Shown one piece after another: positions 9,332 to 19,010 of a DNA stretch of 64,000 nucleotides. The DNA comes from Natronococcus sp. CG52. GTDB lineage: Archaea > Halobacteriota > Halobacteria > Halobacteriales > Natrialbaceae. Position 1 is the first letter of the stretch. Each line of letters opens with the position of its first letter. Location of the stretch: contig NZ_CP099391.1 in the NCBI RefSeq assembly GCF_023913515.1, positions 744,001 to 808,000 on the forward strand, read 5' to 3'. The notes below the pieces were generated by a model. That model made no database searches, was not told where the DNA came from, and worked only from the letters and a program-made list of their open reading frames with translations. Position numbers and translations under genes: made by a program.

Positions 9332-9338
9332 GTAAAAC
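9332..9338 (-). promoter_or_regulatory. TATA-like box of metG
   Basis: GTTTTAC on the minus strand, centred 28 nt upstream of the metG start codon; leaderless geometry. Confidence 0.45.
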
Positions 9339-9576
9339 CCGCCGGTTTTCGGTCGATCGTTCGGACGGTGCGATACCTATCGACAGTAGCACGAACGTCC
9401 GGGTTTCGATCCCACGTATCGACCGTATGACCGGCGGTTCGCGGGTCTCCTCCCGGTGGCACTACCGCTGCATCTGCATAGAACGAGCCGCGCGACCCTC
9501 GAGGACGGCGAGTGCCGTCATGGATTCACTCGAGCGTACGAACGTGGTCGACAAAAGTGTACTGCGACCGTGTCAC

Positions 9577-9903
9577 TCACTCGCGCGAGTCCCGGCCGAC
9601 GACCCAGACGTCCGGCAGGAGGTCCAGCCGACTGCCGAAGAGGAGGCCGATACCGAGGAGCATGAAACCGAAGAAGGCGAGCGGAAAGACCACGCCGCCG
9701 GGATCGATCACCAGGACGACGGCGGTGCCGACCCACGCCAGCCAGGCCAACGCCTCCCAGGGGCGGCCGTCGTAGAGTCGCCACGTCGCGAGCGAGAGCA
9801 AGAACCCGGCGAGCGCCGCCGCGACGACGATCCCGTCGACGAGCGCCGATGCCGCCACGAGTCCCAGGAAGCCGACGAACGCGACGACGTCGAGTCGGTC
9901 CAT
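9577..9903 (-). CDS. Small three-to-four-helix membrane protein
   Basis: 108 residues, mostly hydrophobic: segments near 5-24, 26-42, 52-68 and 71-90, separated by short polar loops (RLYDGRPWEA); the tail DLLPDVWVVGRDSRE is charged. No family is recognised. It starts 11 nt after the stop codon of the decarboxylase gene on the same strand, so the two are likely one transcript. A link to beta-alanine metabolism through co-transcription is possible but no residue supports it. The longer frame reading upstream through the decarboxylase is a shadow; the ATG at 9903 opens the hydrophobic protein. Confidence 0.7.
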   Translation of the reverse strand: MDRLDVVAFVGFLGLVAASALVDGIVVAAALAGFLLSLATWRLYDGRPWEALAWLAWVGTAVVLVIDPGGVVFPLAFFGFMLLGIGLLFGSRLDLLPDVWVVGRDSRE

Positions 9904-9914
9904 TGCCAGTTCCC

Positions 9915-11000
9915 TCAGTCGTCGCTGGTGATCGGCACGCTGGCGCGCACCTCGAGTCGGTCCAGGTCGCCGATGAAGGAGGCGAGCATCTCGCGGGTCA
10001 CGTGGGGCATGCAGACGATCCGCAGTTCGCCCGTCGCGGTCCGGGAGATGCGCCACCCTCGAGCGCGAAGCGCGTCGAACGTAGAGCGCGGGACGCTCGC
10101 GGCCACCAGCGGGAGCGTGGGGTCGACGACCTCGTAGCCGCGCTTCTCTAAGGCCTCGGCCAGCCACGCGGCGTTGTTCTGCGAGCGAACGTACTGCCGT
10201 CGGTACCCCTCGGGCCACAGCGCCTCCATCGCGGCGACCGCGCTCGCGACCCCCGCGCCCGATCGAGTGCCGGTCAGCGTCGCCTGCGAAGTCGACTCGA
10301 GGTACGGCGTGTCGACGGCGAGGTGGTCGAGGAGGTCGGCCGAGCGAACGAGCAATCCGCCGGCGGGGACGGCGGCCTGCCCCATCTTGTGCGGGTCGAT
10401 CGTCATGGTGTCGACCGGCGCGTGGCCGAAGTGCCACTCGTGGTCGGTAAACGGAAGGACGAACCCGCCCCAGGCGGCGTCGACGTGGAGCATGGCGTCG
10501 GCCGAGCGCGCGATCTCACCGAGTTCCGGGATCGGATCGACCCGGCCGTACTCGGTCGTTCCCGCCACGCCGACGACCAGCGCGGTGTCGGCGTCGACGC
10601 TGACGCGGACGGCCTCGAGGTCCGTCCGGTGGTCGTCGTCGGTCGGCACGACGCGAAGTTCGACCTCGAGCAGGTCGGCAGCCTTCTGGAAACTGAAGTG
10701 GCCCGACTCGGGCATGACGACGTTCGGCGTCCGCGAGTCGGCCCGCTCCCGGGCGATGCGGACGGCCTGGATGTTCGCCTCCGTTCCGCCGCTGGCGACG
10801 TATCCTGACGGTTCCTCGAGGCCGGCTACCTCGCCGAGCAGCGAGATGGCCTCCTCCTCGAGTTCCGCGACCTGCGGGTAGGTGCCGGGGTCCCCGGGGT
10901 TCGTCGCGAGAAATCGTTCGGCCGCATCGCGGGCGACCGGGTGTGGCTCGGTACACATCGACGAGAGCACCCGGTCGAACGCCTGCGGCTCGGCTTGCAT
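9915..11000 (-). CDS. mfnA: L-aspartate/L-tyrosine decarboxylase MfnA, PLP-dependent
   Basis: A 361-residue group II PLP decarboxylase of the archaeal MfnA family. In haloarchaea, which do not make methanofuran, the expected reaction is aspartate to beta-alanine for coenzyme A; substrate is inferred. Seen: [16 protein letters not shown] (PLP phosphate region), [12 protein letters not shown] (Asp that contacts the pyridine nitrogen) and [14 protein letters not shown] with the Schiff-base lysine. The start is set at 11000 ([10 protein letters not shown]) rather than 11021: AATATACC at 11027-11034 would start transcription at about 11001-11004, so the upstream ATG is probably not transcribed. 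A small membrane protein follows in the same direction. Confidence 0.9.
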   Translation of the reverse strand: MQAEPQAFDRVLSSMCTEPHPVARDAAERFLATNPGDPGTYPQVAELEEEAISLLGEVAGLEEPSGYVASGGTEANIQAVRIARERADSRTPNVVMPESGHFSFQKAADLLEVELRVVPTDDDHRTDLEAVRVSVDADTALVVGVAGTTEYGRVDPIPELGEIARSADAMLHVDAAWGGFVLPFTDHEWHFGHAPVDTMTIDPHKMGQAAVPAGGLLVRSADLLDHLAVDTPYLESTSQATLTGTRSGAGVASAVAAMEALWPEGYRRQYVRSQNNAAWLAEALEKRGYEVVDPTLPLVAASVPRSTFDALRARGWRISRTATGELRIVCMPHVTREMLASFIGDLDRLEVRASVPITSDD

Positions 11001-11024
11001 ACCACGGACGTGTACGGTCATCGG

Positions 11025-11034
11025 TATATTCGTT
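11025..11034 (-). promoter_or_regulatory. TATA box of mfnA (decides the start codon)
   Basis: GAATATACCG on the minus strand. The usual spacing predicts transcription start at about 11000-11004, supporting a leaderless mRNA from the ATG at 11000. Confidence 0.5.
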
Positions 11035-11139
11035 GCGTTTGGCGGACGACTCCGTTACGTCCCGAAATCCGAGCGCCGGTCGTCCCGACCTTTTTTGTGG
11101 ACAAAAAGACTGATAGTTCACTGGTCTTGACGTACACGC

Positions 11140-12432
11140 ATGCCTTCGTCCCCGTTTCGAGTCCTCGAACACGGCGCCACCGCGTTCGGCGCGGCCGTCC
11201 TTCTGCTTTCCGGCCTCGTTCACGGGGTGCGAACGCAGACGCTGACGCTCGACCTGTTCGTCGTGACCGTCCGGTTCGTCTTCCTCGAGGCGCTCTCGGC
11301 GGTCGTCGTGTTCTCGCTGTTCGTCGCGCTGACCGGCGCGCTGCTGGTCCGCGAGGTGTGGTCGTCGCGCACCTCGTTCGACTCCCCTACGGACGGCCCA
11401 CCGCTGACGGCGATCGTTCCGGTCTACCGTGACCACCGGGTGCTCGCCACGAGCGTCGAGAGCCTCCTCGAGAGCGAGTACGAGAACCTCGATATCGTCG
11501 TCGTCGCCGAACCGACCGACGACGCCACGATCGACCGGGCCCGGGAACTGGCTGCCGAGTACGATCGCGTCGAGCTGTCGATCAACGGCAACCCGGGATC
11601 GAAAGCCGGCGCGATCAATTACGCCGTCGCCGAAACCGACGCGGACCGCTTCGCGGTGTTCGACGCCGACGAGTGGATCGCACCGGAGTTTCCGTCGATC
11701 GCGATGGGCGAACTGACCGCCGGCGCGGACGTCTTCCAGGGACGGCGGATTCCCCGTCCGACCGGCGCCGTCGAGACGATCGCCTACTGCGAGCGAATCG
11801 TCTTCCACGCGAGCTACAAGCTAGTCGAACTGTTCGGCTTCACGAACTGCCGGAGTTCGTCGACGGCGTTCACCCGCGAGGCGTTCGAGCGCGTCGGCGG
11901 CTACGACGACAAACTGACCGAGGACCTCGACTTCGCCCACGCCTGCTACCGCCAGGGGCTGGACGTCAGGCAGGCGCGCCAGTGTACTAACACCATGGAG
12001 GCGCCCCACAGCCTGGCCGACCTCTGGGGCCAGCGCAAGCGCTGGCGCGTCGGCCAGATCGAGGTGTTGCACGCGACGTTCCGGGAGCTCCTGTGCGGCC
12101 GAATCGATCGCAGGGGGCTCGTTTCGATCGGCCGGATGTGCTCGAGTCTGTTCGGAAGCCTGATCACGCTCGCACTCGCCTCGAAACTGCTGTTATTGCT
12201 CTCCCTGGACGTCGAATCGGCGTTTCTGGTTCCGTTTACGCTCCTCGTCGCGACGATCGTTCTCGTCGCCTGGCGCGACGCCAGAGATGGCCGGATCGAC
12301 GGGTTCGGCTGGGGCGTCCTGCTCGCACCGCTGCTGTATCCGGCATTCGGCGTGCTGACGCTGAAGTCGCTGCTCGAGTACGCGCTCAGCTGGGACGGGA
12401 GCTGGTACCGCGTCGAAAAAACGGGGAGTTGA
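11140..12432 (+). CDS. Processive family 2 glycosyltransferase, membrane-bound
   Basis: 430 residues. Two membrane helices precede the catalytic GT-A domain (about 85-320) and two or three follow it. Catalytic signatures: a DxD-type FAVFDADEW (nucleotide-sugar/metal), TEDLDFAHACYR (general base) and QRKRWRVGQ (the Q-x-x-R-W motif of cellulose/hyaluronan synthase-like enzymes). It therefore probably polymerises a sugar at the cytosolic face and may extrude it, contributing to exopolysaccharide or surface glycans. The sugar is not predictable. It is divergent from mfnA and ends 10 nt from the end of ppsA (convergent). Confidence 0.85.
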   Translation: MPSSPFRVLEHGATAFGAAVLLLSGLVHGVRTQTLTLDLFVVTVRFVFLEALSAVVVFSLFVALTGALLVREVWSSRTSFDSPTDGPPLTAIVPVYRDHRVLATSVESLLESEYENLDIVVVAEPTDDATIDRARELAAEYDRVELSINGNPGSKAGAINYAVAETDADRFAVFDADEWIAPEFPSIAMGELTAGADVFQGRRIPRPTGAVETIAYCERIVFHASYKLVELFGFTNCRSSSTAFTREAFERVGGYDDKLTEDLDFAHACYRQGLDVRQARQCTNTMEAPHSLADLWGQRKRWRVGQIEVLHATFRELLCGRIDRRGLVSIGRMCSSLFGSLITLALASKLLLLLSLDVESAFLVPFTLLVATIVLVAWRDARDGRIDGFGWGVLLAPLLYPAFGVLTLKSLLEYALSWDGSWYRVEKTGS

Positions 12433-12442
12433 GAGACCGGCG

Positions 12443-14785
12443 TCAGCGCACCGAATCGAGCAGCAGCTTCTGCTCGACCCGCTTGACCTCGTGCTGGACG
12501 TCGCGGACGGCGTCGATGTTAGCCGAAATGGAGCTCACGCCCTCGTTGACGAGGAACTGGACCATCTCGGGTTTCGAGCCGGCCTGGCCGCAGATGCTCG
12601 TCTCGACGTCGTGCTCGCGGCAGGTCTCGATGACGTTACCGATCAGCTGGAGGATGGAGGGGTGAAGTTCGTCGAACCGGTCGGCGACGTGCTCGTTGTT
12701 GCGATCGACCGCGAGCGTGTACTGGGTGAGGTCGTTCGTCCCGAACGACGCGAAGTCGATGCCCGCTCCGGCCATCTCCTCGACCGACAGCGCGGAGGCG
12801 GGCGTCTCGATCATCACGCCCCAAGTTCGCTTCTCGGGATCGATGCCGGCGTCGGTCATGAGCCGCTTGGCCTGGTGGACGTCCTCGGCGTCGTTGACCA
12901 GCGGAAACATGATCTCGACGTTGTCGTAGCCCATGTCGTAGAGCCGGCGGAACGCCTCGAGTTCGTGCGCGAATACCTCCGGTCGATCCAGCGACCGTCG
13001 GATGCCGCGGTAGCCGAGCATCGGATTGTGCTCGTTCGGTTCGTCCTCGCCGCCCTCGAGTTGGCGGAACTCGTCGGTCGGCGCGTCGAGCGTTCGCACG
13101 CGGACGGGTCGCGGATAGAACTCGTCTGCGACGCCCCGGATTCCCTGGACGAGTTCCTGAATGTAGGCGTCCTCACCGTTCTCCTCGATGAACTTCGTCG
13201 GCGTCTGGTTCAGCGAGAGGATCATGTGCTCGGTCCGCAGGAGGCCGACGCCGTCGGCGCCGGTCGCGGCGGCCCGTTCTGCGGCCTCGGGAATCGAGAC
13301 GTTGACTTTGACTTCGGTCGCGGTCATCGGCTTGACCGGCGACTGCGGGCGGACCTCCTCGACGGGTTCGGTCTCCTCTTCGTCGGAAACGACGTCTCCC
13401 TCGAGAACGGACCCCTTGTCGCCGTCGAGCGTGACGACCTGTCCGTCCTCGAGTACGCTGGTCGCGTTGGTCGTGCCGACGATCGCAGGGACGCCGAGTT
13501 CTCTGGAGACGATGGCAGCGTGGCTGGTCATGCCGCCCTCGTCGGTGATGATCCCGGCGGCGCGTTTCATCGCGGGAACCATATCCGGCATCGTCATCTC
13601 GGTCACGATGATGTCGCCGGCGTCGACCTTGTCGAGTTCGTCGAGTTTCGTCACGATCCGGGCCGCACCGCTTACCCGTCCCGGACTCGAGCCGAGCCCG
13701 TCGACGACGACGTTGCCGCTCCCGGTGGTATCCGTCCCCGACGTCTCGGCGCTGTCGGTGGTCTGAACGCCACTCCCGTCGGTGAGCCCCTTCGCGGCGC
13801 TGGCGGTGTCGTCCGTCACGTCGACGCCTCCGACGTCGCCCTCGTCGATCGTCGTGATCGGTCGCGACTGGAGCATGAAAACCGCTCCTTCCACGATCGC
13901 CCACTCGACGTCCTGCGGAGTGTCGTAGTGGTCTTCGACGCGTTCGCCGAGTTCGACGAGTCGATCGATCTCGTCCTGCGAGAGTACGCGCGCGTTCCGT
14001 TTATCGCCGGGAACCTCGCGCTCGACCGTCTCGCCGGTGTCGTCGTCCTTGACGTGCATCACTTTCTTTTCGGCGACGGTTACGTCGACGTCGCTGCCGT
14101 CACGCGGGACGACGTAGTTATCCGGCGAGACGGCGCCGGAGACGACGGCCTCGCCGAGCCCCCAGGCGGCCTCGATGATCATCGTCGGGTCGCCCGTCGA
14201 AGGGTGACTCGTGAACATGACGCCGGACTTCTCGGCGTCGACCATCTGCTGGACGACGACCGCGATGTTCACCGCCGAGTGGTCGAATCCCTTCTCCTGT
14301 CGGTAGTAGATCGCCCGCTGAGTGAACAGCGAGGCCCAGCAGCTTCGCACGCGTTCGAGAAGATCCTCCTCGGTGATGTTCAGGAACGTCTCCTGCTGGC
14401 CGGCGAAGGAAGCGTCGGGGAGGTCTTCCGCGGTCGCGGAGGAACGAACGGCGACGAACGCCTCCTCGTCGCCACCGACCTGTCGGTAGGCGTCGAGAAT
14501 TTCCTCGCGCAGGTCGTCGGGGAACGGCGTTTCGACGATGAGTTCCTGGGCGCGCTCCGCCGCGTCCGCGAGCGCGCTCGAGTCCTCGACGTCGACGTCG
14601 ACCGCCTCGAACAGTTCCTCGTCGATATTCGCGTTCTCGATGAACGATCGGTAGGTGCCCGCAGTTACGACGAAACCAGGTGGGACGGGTAAGCCAGCGC
14701 CCGTGAGCTCCCCCAGAGAAGCTCCTTTACCGCCGACTTTCTCGAGGTCACCGGCGCTGATTTCGTCCAACCAGAGTACAGCCAT
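12443..14785 (-). CDS. ppsA: Phosphoenolpyruvate synthase
   Basis: Makes phosphoenolpyruvate from pyruvate and ATP (releasing AMP and phosphate), the entry to gluconeogenesis and opposite to the pyruvate kinase at 2.7-4.5 kb. 780 residues: N-terminal ATP-grasp-like domain (GGKGASLGEL near the start; AVRSSATAEDLPDASFAGQQ), a Ser/Thr/Gly-rich linker, the swivelling domain with phosphohistidine in GGMTSHAAIVSREL, and the C-terminal PEP/pyruvate barrel (LLRTEHM; SFGTNDLTQYTL; the cysteine acid in SICGQAGS). The start MAVLWLDEIS at 14785 fits the family; TTTATT at 14811-14816, 28 nt upstream, supports it over 14917. The linker is longer than in most homologues I know. Confidence 0.96.
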   Translation of the reverse strand: MAVLWLDEISAGDLEKVGGKGASLGELTGAGLPVPPGFVVTAGTYRSFIENANIDEELFEAVDVDVEDSSALADAAERAQELIVETPFPDDLREEILDAYRQVGGDEEAFVAVRSSATAEDLPDASFAGQQETFLNITEEDLLERVRSCWASLFTQRAIYYRQEKGFDHSAVNIAVVVQQMVDAEKSGVMFTSHPSTGDPTMIIEAAWGLGEAVVSGAVSPDNYVVPRDGSDVDVTVAEKKVMHVKDDDTGETVEREVPGDKRNARVLSQDEIDRLVELGERVEDHYDTPQDVEWAIVEGAVFMLQSRPITTIDEGDVGGVDVTDDTASAAKGLTDGSGVQTTDSAETSGTDTTGSGNVVVDGLGSSPGRVSGAARIVTKLDELDKVDAGDIIVTEMTMPDMVPAMKRAAGIITDEGGMTSHAAIVSRELGVPAIVGTTNATSVLEDGQVVTLDGDKGSVLEGDVVSDEEETEPVEEVRPQSPVKPMTATEVKVNVSIPEAAERAAATGADGVGLLRTEHMILSLNQTPTKFIEENGEDAYIQELVQGIRGVADEFYPRPVRVRTLDAPTDEFRQLEGGEDEPNEHNPMLGYRGIRRSLDRPEVFAHELEAFRRLYDMGYDNVEIMFPLVNDAEDVHQAKRLMTDAGIDPEKRTWGVMIETPASALSVEEMAGAGIDFASFGTNDLTQYTLAVDRNNEHVADRFDELHPSILQLIGNVIETCREHDVETSICGQAGSKPEMVQFLVNEGVSSISANIDAVRDVQHEVKRVEQKLLLDSVR

Positions 14786-14810
14786 CTGTATCTGTGTGGA
14801 CTCCGGAGCG

Positions 14811-14816
14811 AATAAA
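14811..14816 (-). promoter_or_regulatory. TATA box of ppsA (decides the start codon)
   Basis: TTTATT on the minus strand, centred 28 nt from the ATG at 14785, consistent with a leaderless message. Confidence 0.55.
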
Positions 14817-15055
14817 GAAGGTTGCGAACGATTGTGTATATTAGAAACTCGATAGTGAGTCAGGTTTTCTCTCGTGCGGCAAAATTCGCTCCCCGGAGAG
14901 GACGATTCTACTACCACGCCCGGGTACGGCAGCTGGTATTTAGCGCACTTTCGAGCGGATAATCGGACGGTATCCTCCCTTTACCGGCTGTTAAACGCCG
15001 CTCGCAACACGGGAGTCCGAAACCGTCTCGACTTCATTCGGGACGCTCGGTTGGA

Positions 15056-15961
15056 TCAGGCCTCGAGGATGTCGTCTCCCCCGTCGTCGGGGACGGTGAG
15101 GGTACCCTCCAGCGCCGTCACGCCGCGGCCGCCGACCTGAACGCGGTCGTCGACGCGAACGCGGACGATCCCCGGCCGGTCGACGTAGTGGCCCTGCTCG
15201 AGGCGCAACTCCTCGGGGAGGTCGTCGTCGAACGCTCCGAACTGATCGAGGTACGCGCCGACGGCGCCGCTGGCGGTGCCGGTGACCGGATCTTCCGGGA
15301 CGCCCGCGTCGGGGGCGAACATGCGTCCGTGAAGCGTCGAGGTGCCCTCGAGCACGTCGAACGTGAAGAGGTAGACGCCCGCCGCGTCGAGTTCGTCCGT
15401 CAACTCCTCGATCGCGGCCATGTCGGGGTCCGCGTTTCCGACGTCGGAGAGGTAGGTGATCGGCACCATCAGAAACGACAGTCCCGTGGAGGAGATCGCG
15501 AGCGGTAGGTCGGCGCTCGCTCCCTCGAGTGCCGCCCGATCCACGCCGAGGGCCTCGGCGACGCGGTCGTAGTCGACCTCGGCCTCGCGAACCGTTGGCG
15601 CGTCCTGGGTCATCCAGACCGTCCCATCTTCCTCGAGTTCGATCTCGAGAACGCCGACGTTCGTCTCGAGGGTCGTCGTGCCGGCTTCGAGCCCCTCGTC
15701 GTGGAGGTGGGCGTAGCTCCCGATCGTCGCGTGGCCGCAGAGGTCGACCTCCTGGGTCGGGGTGAAGTACCGGATCCGGCGGTCGGCGTCCGCGTCGTCG
15801 CTCGAGCGCAGGAACGCCGTCTCGCTCAGCGCCAGTTCCCGGGCGATCGCCTGCATCTGCTCGTCCGTGAGTCTATCCGCCTCGGGAACGACGCCGGCCG
15901 GATTCCCCGCCAACGGCTCGTCGGTAAACGCGTCGACCTGCAGGATCCGAATCGTGTTCAT
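15056..15961 (-). CDS. PhzF-family isomerase/epimerase-like protein
   Basis: 301 residues of the PhzF fold (two diaminopimelate-epimerase-like halves). The N-terminus RILQVDAFTDEPLAGNPAGV and the catalytic-glutamate segment LSETAFL match the family, as do CGHATIGSYAHL and DPVTGTASGAVGAYL in the second half. PhzF itself isomerises a phenazine precursor, but no other phenazine genes are here, and most archaeal members have unknown substrates, so only the family is assigned. The ATG at 15961 gives the usual N-terminus; 15991 would add MMARPFDADG. The next gene on this strand ends 49 nt away. Confidence 0.87.
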   Translation of the reverse strand: MNTIRILQVDAFTDEPLAGNPAGVVPEADRLTDEQMQAIARELALSETAFLRSSDDADADRRIRYFTPTQEVDLCGHATIGSYAHLHDEGLEAGTTTLETNVGVLEIELEEDGTVWMTQDAPTVREAEVDYDRVAEALGVDRAALEGASADLPLAISSTGLSFLMVPITYLSDVGNADPDMAAIEELTDELDAAGVYLFTFDVLEGTSTLHGRMFAPDAGVPEDPVTGTASGAVGAYLDQFGAFDDDLPEELRLEQGHYVDRPGIVRVRVDDRVQVGGRGVTALEGTLTVPDDGGDDILEA

Positions 15962-16009
15962 ACCGTCGGCGTCGAACGGGCGGGCCATCAATCCATCGCC
16001 GGCGCGGGT

Positions 16010-17383
16010 TCACAGCGTTTCGATCCAGTTGTCGATATCGGCGACCACCTGCGAACCCACGTTGTTTCGCACGCGATACTCGAAGGCGACGCCGGGCCCC
16101 TCGACCGGCATGAACAGGTGGTTGAGGCCGTCGTAGCGCTCGAAACTCGTCTCGGAACGGTCGTCGAGTTCGGACTGCCACGCGCCGAAGTCGTCCTCGA
16201 GGCTGGCCTGGAAGTCCCGCTCACCCTGGAGGAAGTAGAGGGGTTCGTCGATCTCTCGAGCCGTCTCGAGGGCGTCGTACTCCTCGAGGCTCTCCCAGAA
16301 CGCGCCGGAGAAGTCGAGGAGGACGTCGTCTTCGTCGTAGTCGCCGTCGCGGACGCGGTCGATTTCGCCGGCCTGCTTCTCGTACACGTTCGTCATCGCG
16401 GGCCACTCGTGGCTGCCGACCGTGGCCTGGTGCTCGAGGTGCGCGAGGACGACCTCGTAGAACGGGCGGGCGGGAGCACCCATCGCGACGCCGCCGGCCA
16501 GGCCGCCGTCCCGGTCGACGATTCGGGGGACGGCGAGTCCGCCGACTCCCAGACCGGCGACGACGACTAAATCGTCGTCGACCGCCTCGACGCTCCGGAG
16601 TTCGTCGATCGCGAGAAGCGCGTCGTCGACGGTCGTCGCGTCGAGCGTGTGATCTTCTGGCTCGATCTCTCGCGGGCAGGCGTACGTCCGCTTGTCGTAC
16701 CTGAACGTCGCGACTCCTTCGGTCGCGAGACCCTCCGCCAGATCGGCGAACGCCCTCGTCGCAACACTGCCCAGGTTCCTGTCTGCCGGACCGGAGTCGT
16801 GGACGAGGACGACGCCGGGTATCGAGTCGGCATCCGCATCTGCGGGAAGCGTTACGGTTCCGTCCAGGGAACACTCCTCGGTCTCGAGGGTCGCCTCCTG
16901 CTCCGTGATCGAATCGCGATCGACGTACGCCGGCCGCTCGTAGGTGTCGTTGAACGTGATACCCGCGACGTCGAACTCGTCGGTGACCAGGACCTGCAGT
17001 TCGTGGTCGCTGCGCTCGAACGCCATCGTGACGTTGACGGCGTCGAAACCGCTCGCGACGGTCTCGGTCGTCTCCGCGACCTCGTGGAACTCGCCGCCGA
17101 CCGCGGTGTAGCCCAGCCAGATCTGCTCGAGTTCGCCGACGGCGACCCGCGACCGGGCATCCGGAGCGATCCGATCGTACGCCCGCTCGAACCGTTCGTT
17201 CCCCAGTTTCTCCACGAATTTGGTCGCCGTCTCCACGGCCGTCCCGGACTGTGTGGAGTCTCCGCCGGTTCCGTCGTCCGTCTCCGACAGGTCGTCGCTG
17301 AACAGGTCGGTACACCCCGCGAGAGCCGAAACCGCCGCCGTCGAAACCGAGGTCAGGAGAGTCCGTCGTCCCAGTTCGTTCAT
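16010..17383 (-). CDS. Tat lipoprotein with DUF3887 and alpha/beta-hydrolase domains; nucleophile missing
   Basis: 457 residues. A Tat signal (LGRRTLLTS) leads to a lipobox (SALAGC, Cys24), so the protein is probably lipid-anchored outside the cell. An accumulation/DUF3887-type domain follows (about 48-135), then an alpha/beta-hydrolase fold (about 165-457). The fold keeps an acid-loop candidate (LQGERDFQ) and a terminal histidine (YDGLNHLF), and an oxyanion-region VLVHDSGPADRN, but the nucleophile elbow reads A-G-L-G-V-G-G (276-282) instead of G-H-S-x-G-G. The codons are clean, so this is not a reading error of translation. It may be an inactive binding protein. The start at 17383 gives a proper signal peptide, unlike 17434. 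Confidence 0.8.
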   Translation of the reverse strand: MNELGRRTLLTSVSTAAVSALAGCTDLFSDDLSETDDGTGGDSTQSGTAVETATKFVEKLGNERFERAYDRIAPDARSRVAVGELEQIWLGYTAVGGEFHEVAETTETVASGFDAVNVTMAFERSDHELQVLVTDEFDVAGITFNDTYERPAYVDRDSITEQEATLETEECSLDGTVTLPADADADSIPGVVLVHDSGPADRNLGSVATRAFADLAEGLATEGVATFRYDKRTYACPREIEPEDHTLDATTVDDALLAIDELRSVEAVDDDLVVVAGLGVGGLAVPRIVDRDGGLAGGVAMGAPARPFYEVVLAHLEHQATVGSHEWPAMTNVYEKQAGEIDRVRDGDYDEDDVLLDFSGAFWESLEEYDALETAREIDEPLYFLQGERDFQASLEDDFGAWQSELDDRSETSFERYDGLNHLFMPVEGPGVAFEYRVRNNVGSQVVADIDNWIETL

Positions 17384-17511
17384 AGTTACTGATCGGTCAA
17401 TACCCGTTGCAATAGCTGTGTTCCACGTTGTCACTCCGTGAAACGCGCTCGCCCGACGACCGTCCGAAGGGCCGTTCCGGAGCCGAGCGCACCCCTCCTG
17501 TCGGCGAGCGT

Positions 17512-18948
17512 TCAGTCGTCAGCCGCCTCCTCGAGTGGCTCTTCGTCCAGTTTCTCGAGTTCCGAGAGGCCGCTCGAGTCGTGACTGCCGACCGGCGGCA
17601 GGTTCACGGCCGCCGCGGGCGAGGTCTCGAGGTCGGTTTCGGTGTCGAGACGCCGCATCTCGCCCGCCTTTCTCGCATCTTGGTCGATCCGCATCGAGCA
17701 GAACTCGACGCCGCACATCGAGCAGAACCGCGCCTCCTTGTAGTTGTCCCCGGGCAGGGTCCGGTCGTGGAAGGACCGCGCGCGGTCGGGGTCGAGCGCG
17801 AGGCGGAACTGCTCGCGCCAGTCGAACTCGTAACGGGCCTCCGAGAGGGCGTCGTCCCAGTCTCGAGCGCCCGGACGCCCGTTCGCCACGTCGCCGCTGT
17901 GGGCGGCGATCCGGTAGGCGGCGAGTCCGTCCCGAACGTCCTCCCGTTCGGGGAGGCCGAGGTGTTCCTTGGGGGTGACGTAACAGAGCATCGCCGCGCC
18001 GGCCTGGGCGGCTATCGCGGCGCCGATCGCACTCGTGATGTGGTCGTAGCCCGGCGCGACGTCGGTCACGAGCGGTCCCAGCACGTAGAACGGGGCGCCG
18101 TCGCAGACCTCCTGCTGGCGTTCGACGTTCTCGGCGACTTTGTGCATCGGAACGTGACCGGGTCCTTCGACCATCACCTGCACGCCGTGGTCCCAGGCGA
18201 CGTCGGTCAGTTCGCCCAGCGTGTCCAGTTCGGCGTACTGGGCCTCGTCGCAGGCGTCGGCCAGACAGCCCGGCCGAAGGCTGTCGCCGAGGCTGAAGGT
18301 GACGTCGTACTCGACGAATATTTCGCAGAGGTCCTCGAAGATCCGGAAGAACGGATTCTGTTCGCCGCGTTCTTCCATCCACTTCGCCATGATCGATCCC
18401 CCGCGCGAGACGATCCCCGTCTTGCGGCCGTCGGTCAGCGGCAGGTGCTCGGCCAAGATACCCGCGTGGATCGTCATGTAGTCGACGCCCTGCTCGGCCT
18501 GCTTCTCGACGACTTCGAGCAGTAGCTCCGTCGTGATCTCCTCGGGGCTGCCCGCTCGCTTGACCGCCTCGTACAGCGGAACCGTTCCGAGCGGGACCGG
18601 CGAGTACTCGACGTGGGTCTCCCGGATCTCGTCCAAGTCGCTGCCCGTTCCGAGGTCCATCACCGTGTCCGCGCCGTAGTGGACCGCCGTGTGGAGCTTT
18701 TCGAGTTCCGTCTCGAGGTCGCTCGACTCCTCGCTGTTCCCGATGTTGGCGTTGACCTTGGTCGCGAACTCGCGACCGATGATCATGGGATCGAGCGCGT
18801 CGTGGGCGACGTTCGCCGGAATGACGGCCCGTCCCTCGGCGACCTGCTTCCGAACGAACTCGGGGTCGCGGTTCTCTCGTTCGGCGACGCGATCCATCTC
18901 GGGCGTCACGGTTCCCTCGCGGGCGGCCTGGAGCTGCGTTCGAACCAT
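17512..18948 (-). CDS. thiC: Phosphomethylpyrimidine synthase ThiC
   Basis: Radical-SAM enzyme that rearranges aminoimidazole ribotide to the hydroxymethylpyrimidine phosphate of thiamine. 478 residues with [30 protein letters not shown] and the C-terminal 4Fe-4S motif CSMCGVEFC, in a [12 protein letters not shown] context typical of ThiC. The tail after the cluster is acidic. TTTTAT at 18975-18980 lies about 29 nt upstream of the ATG, consistent with a leaderless transcript; the short leader leaves no room for a TPP riboswitch. Other thiamine genes are not in this window. Confidence 0.97.
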   Translation of the reverse strand: MVRTQLQAAREGTVTPEMDRVAERENRDPEFVRKQVAEGRAVIPANVAHDALDPMIIGREFATKVNANIGNSEESSDLETELEKLHTAVHYGADTVMDLGTGSDLDEIRETHVEYSPVPLGTVPLYEAVKRAGSPEEITTELLLEVVEKQAEQGVDYMTIHAGILAEHLPLTDGRKTGIVSRGGSIMAKWMEERGEQNPFFRIFEDLCEIFVEYDVTFSLGDSLRPGCLADACDEAQYAELDTLGELTDVAWDHGVQVMVEGPGHVPMHKVAENVERQQEVCDGAPFYVLGPLVTDVAPGYDHITSAIGAAIAAQAGAAMLCYVTPKEHLGLPEREDVRDGLAAYRIAAHSGDVANGRPGARDWDDALSEARYEFDWREQFRLALDPDRARSFHDRTLPGDNYKEARFCSMCGVEFCSMRIDQDARKAGEMRRLDTETDLETSPAAAVNLPPVGSHDSSGLSELEKLDEEPLEEAADD

Positions 18949-18974
18949 CTACTATCGACTGGTACCACTAGGTG

Positions 18975-18980
18975 ATAAAA
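18975..18980 (-). promoter_or_regulatory. TATA box of thiC
   Basis: TTTTAT on the minus strand, centred about 29 nt upstream of the thiC start codon. Confidence 0.55.
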
Positions 18981-19010
18981 CACGGGATCATCGTTCCGCG
19001 GAAGCGCGTG

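Noticed and set aside
18949-18980. A TPP riboswitch before thiC
   Set aside because: Only about 30 nt lie between the TATA box and the start codon, which is too short for a riboswitch, and no conserved thi-box core is visible.
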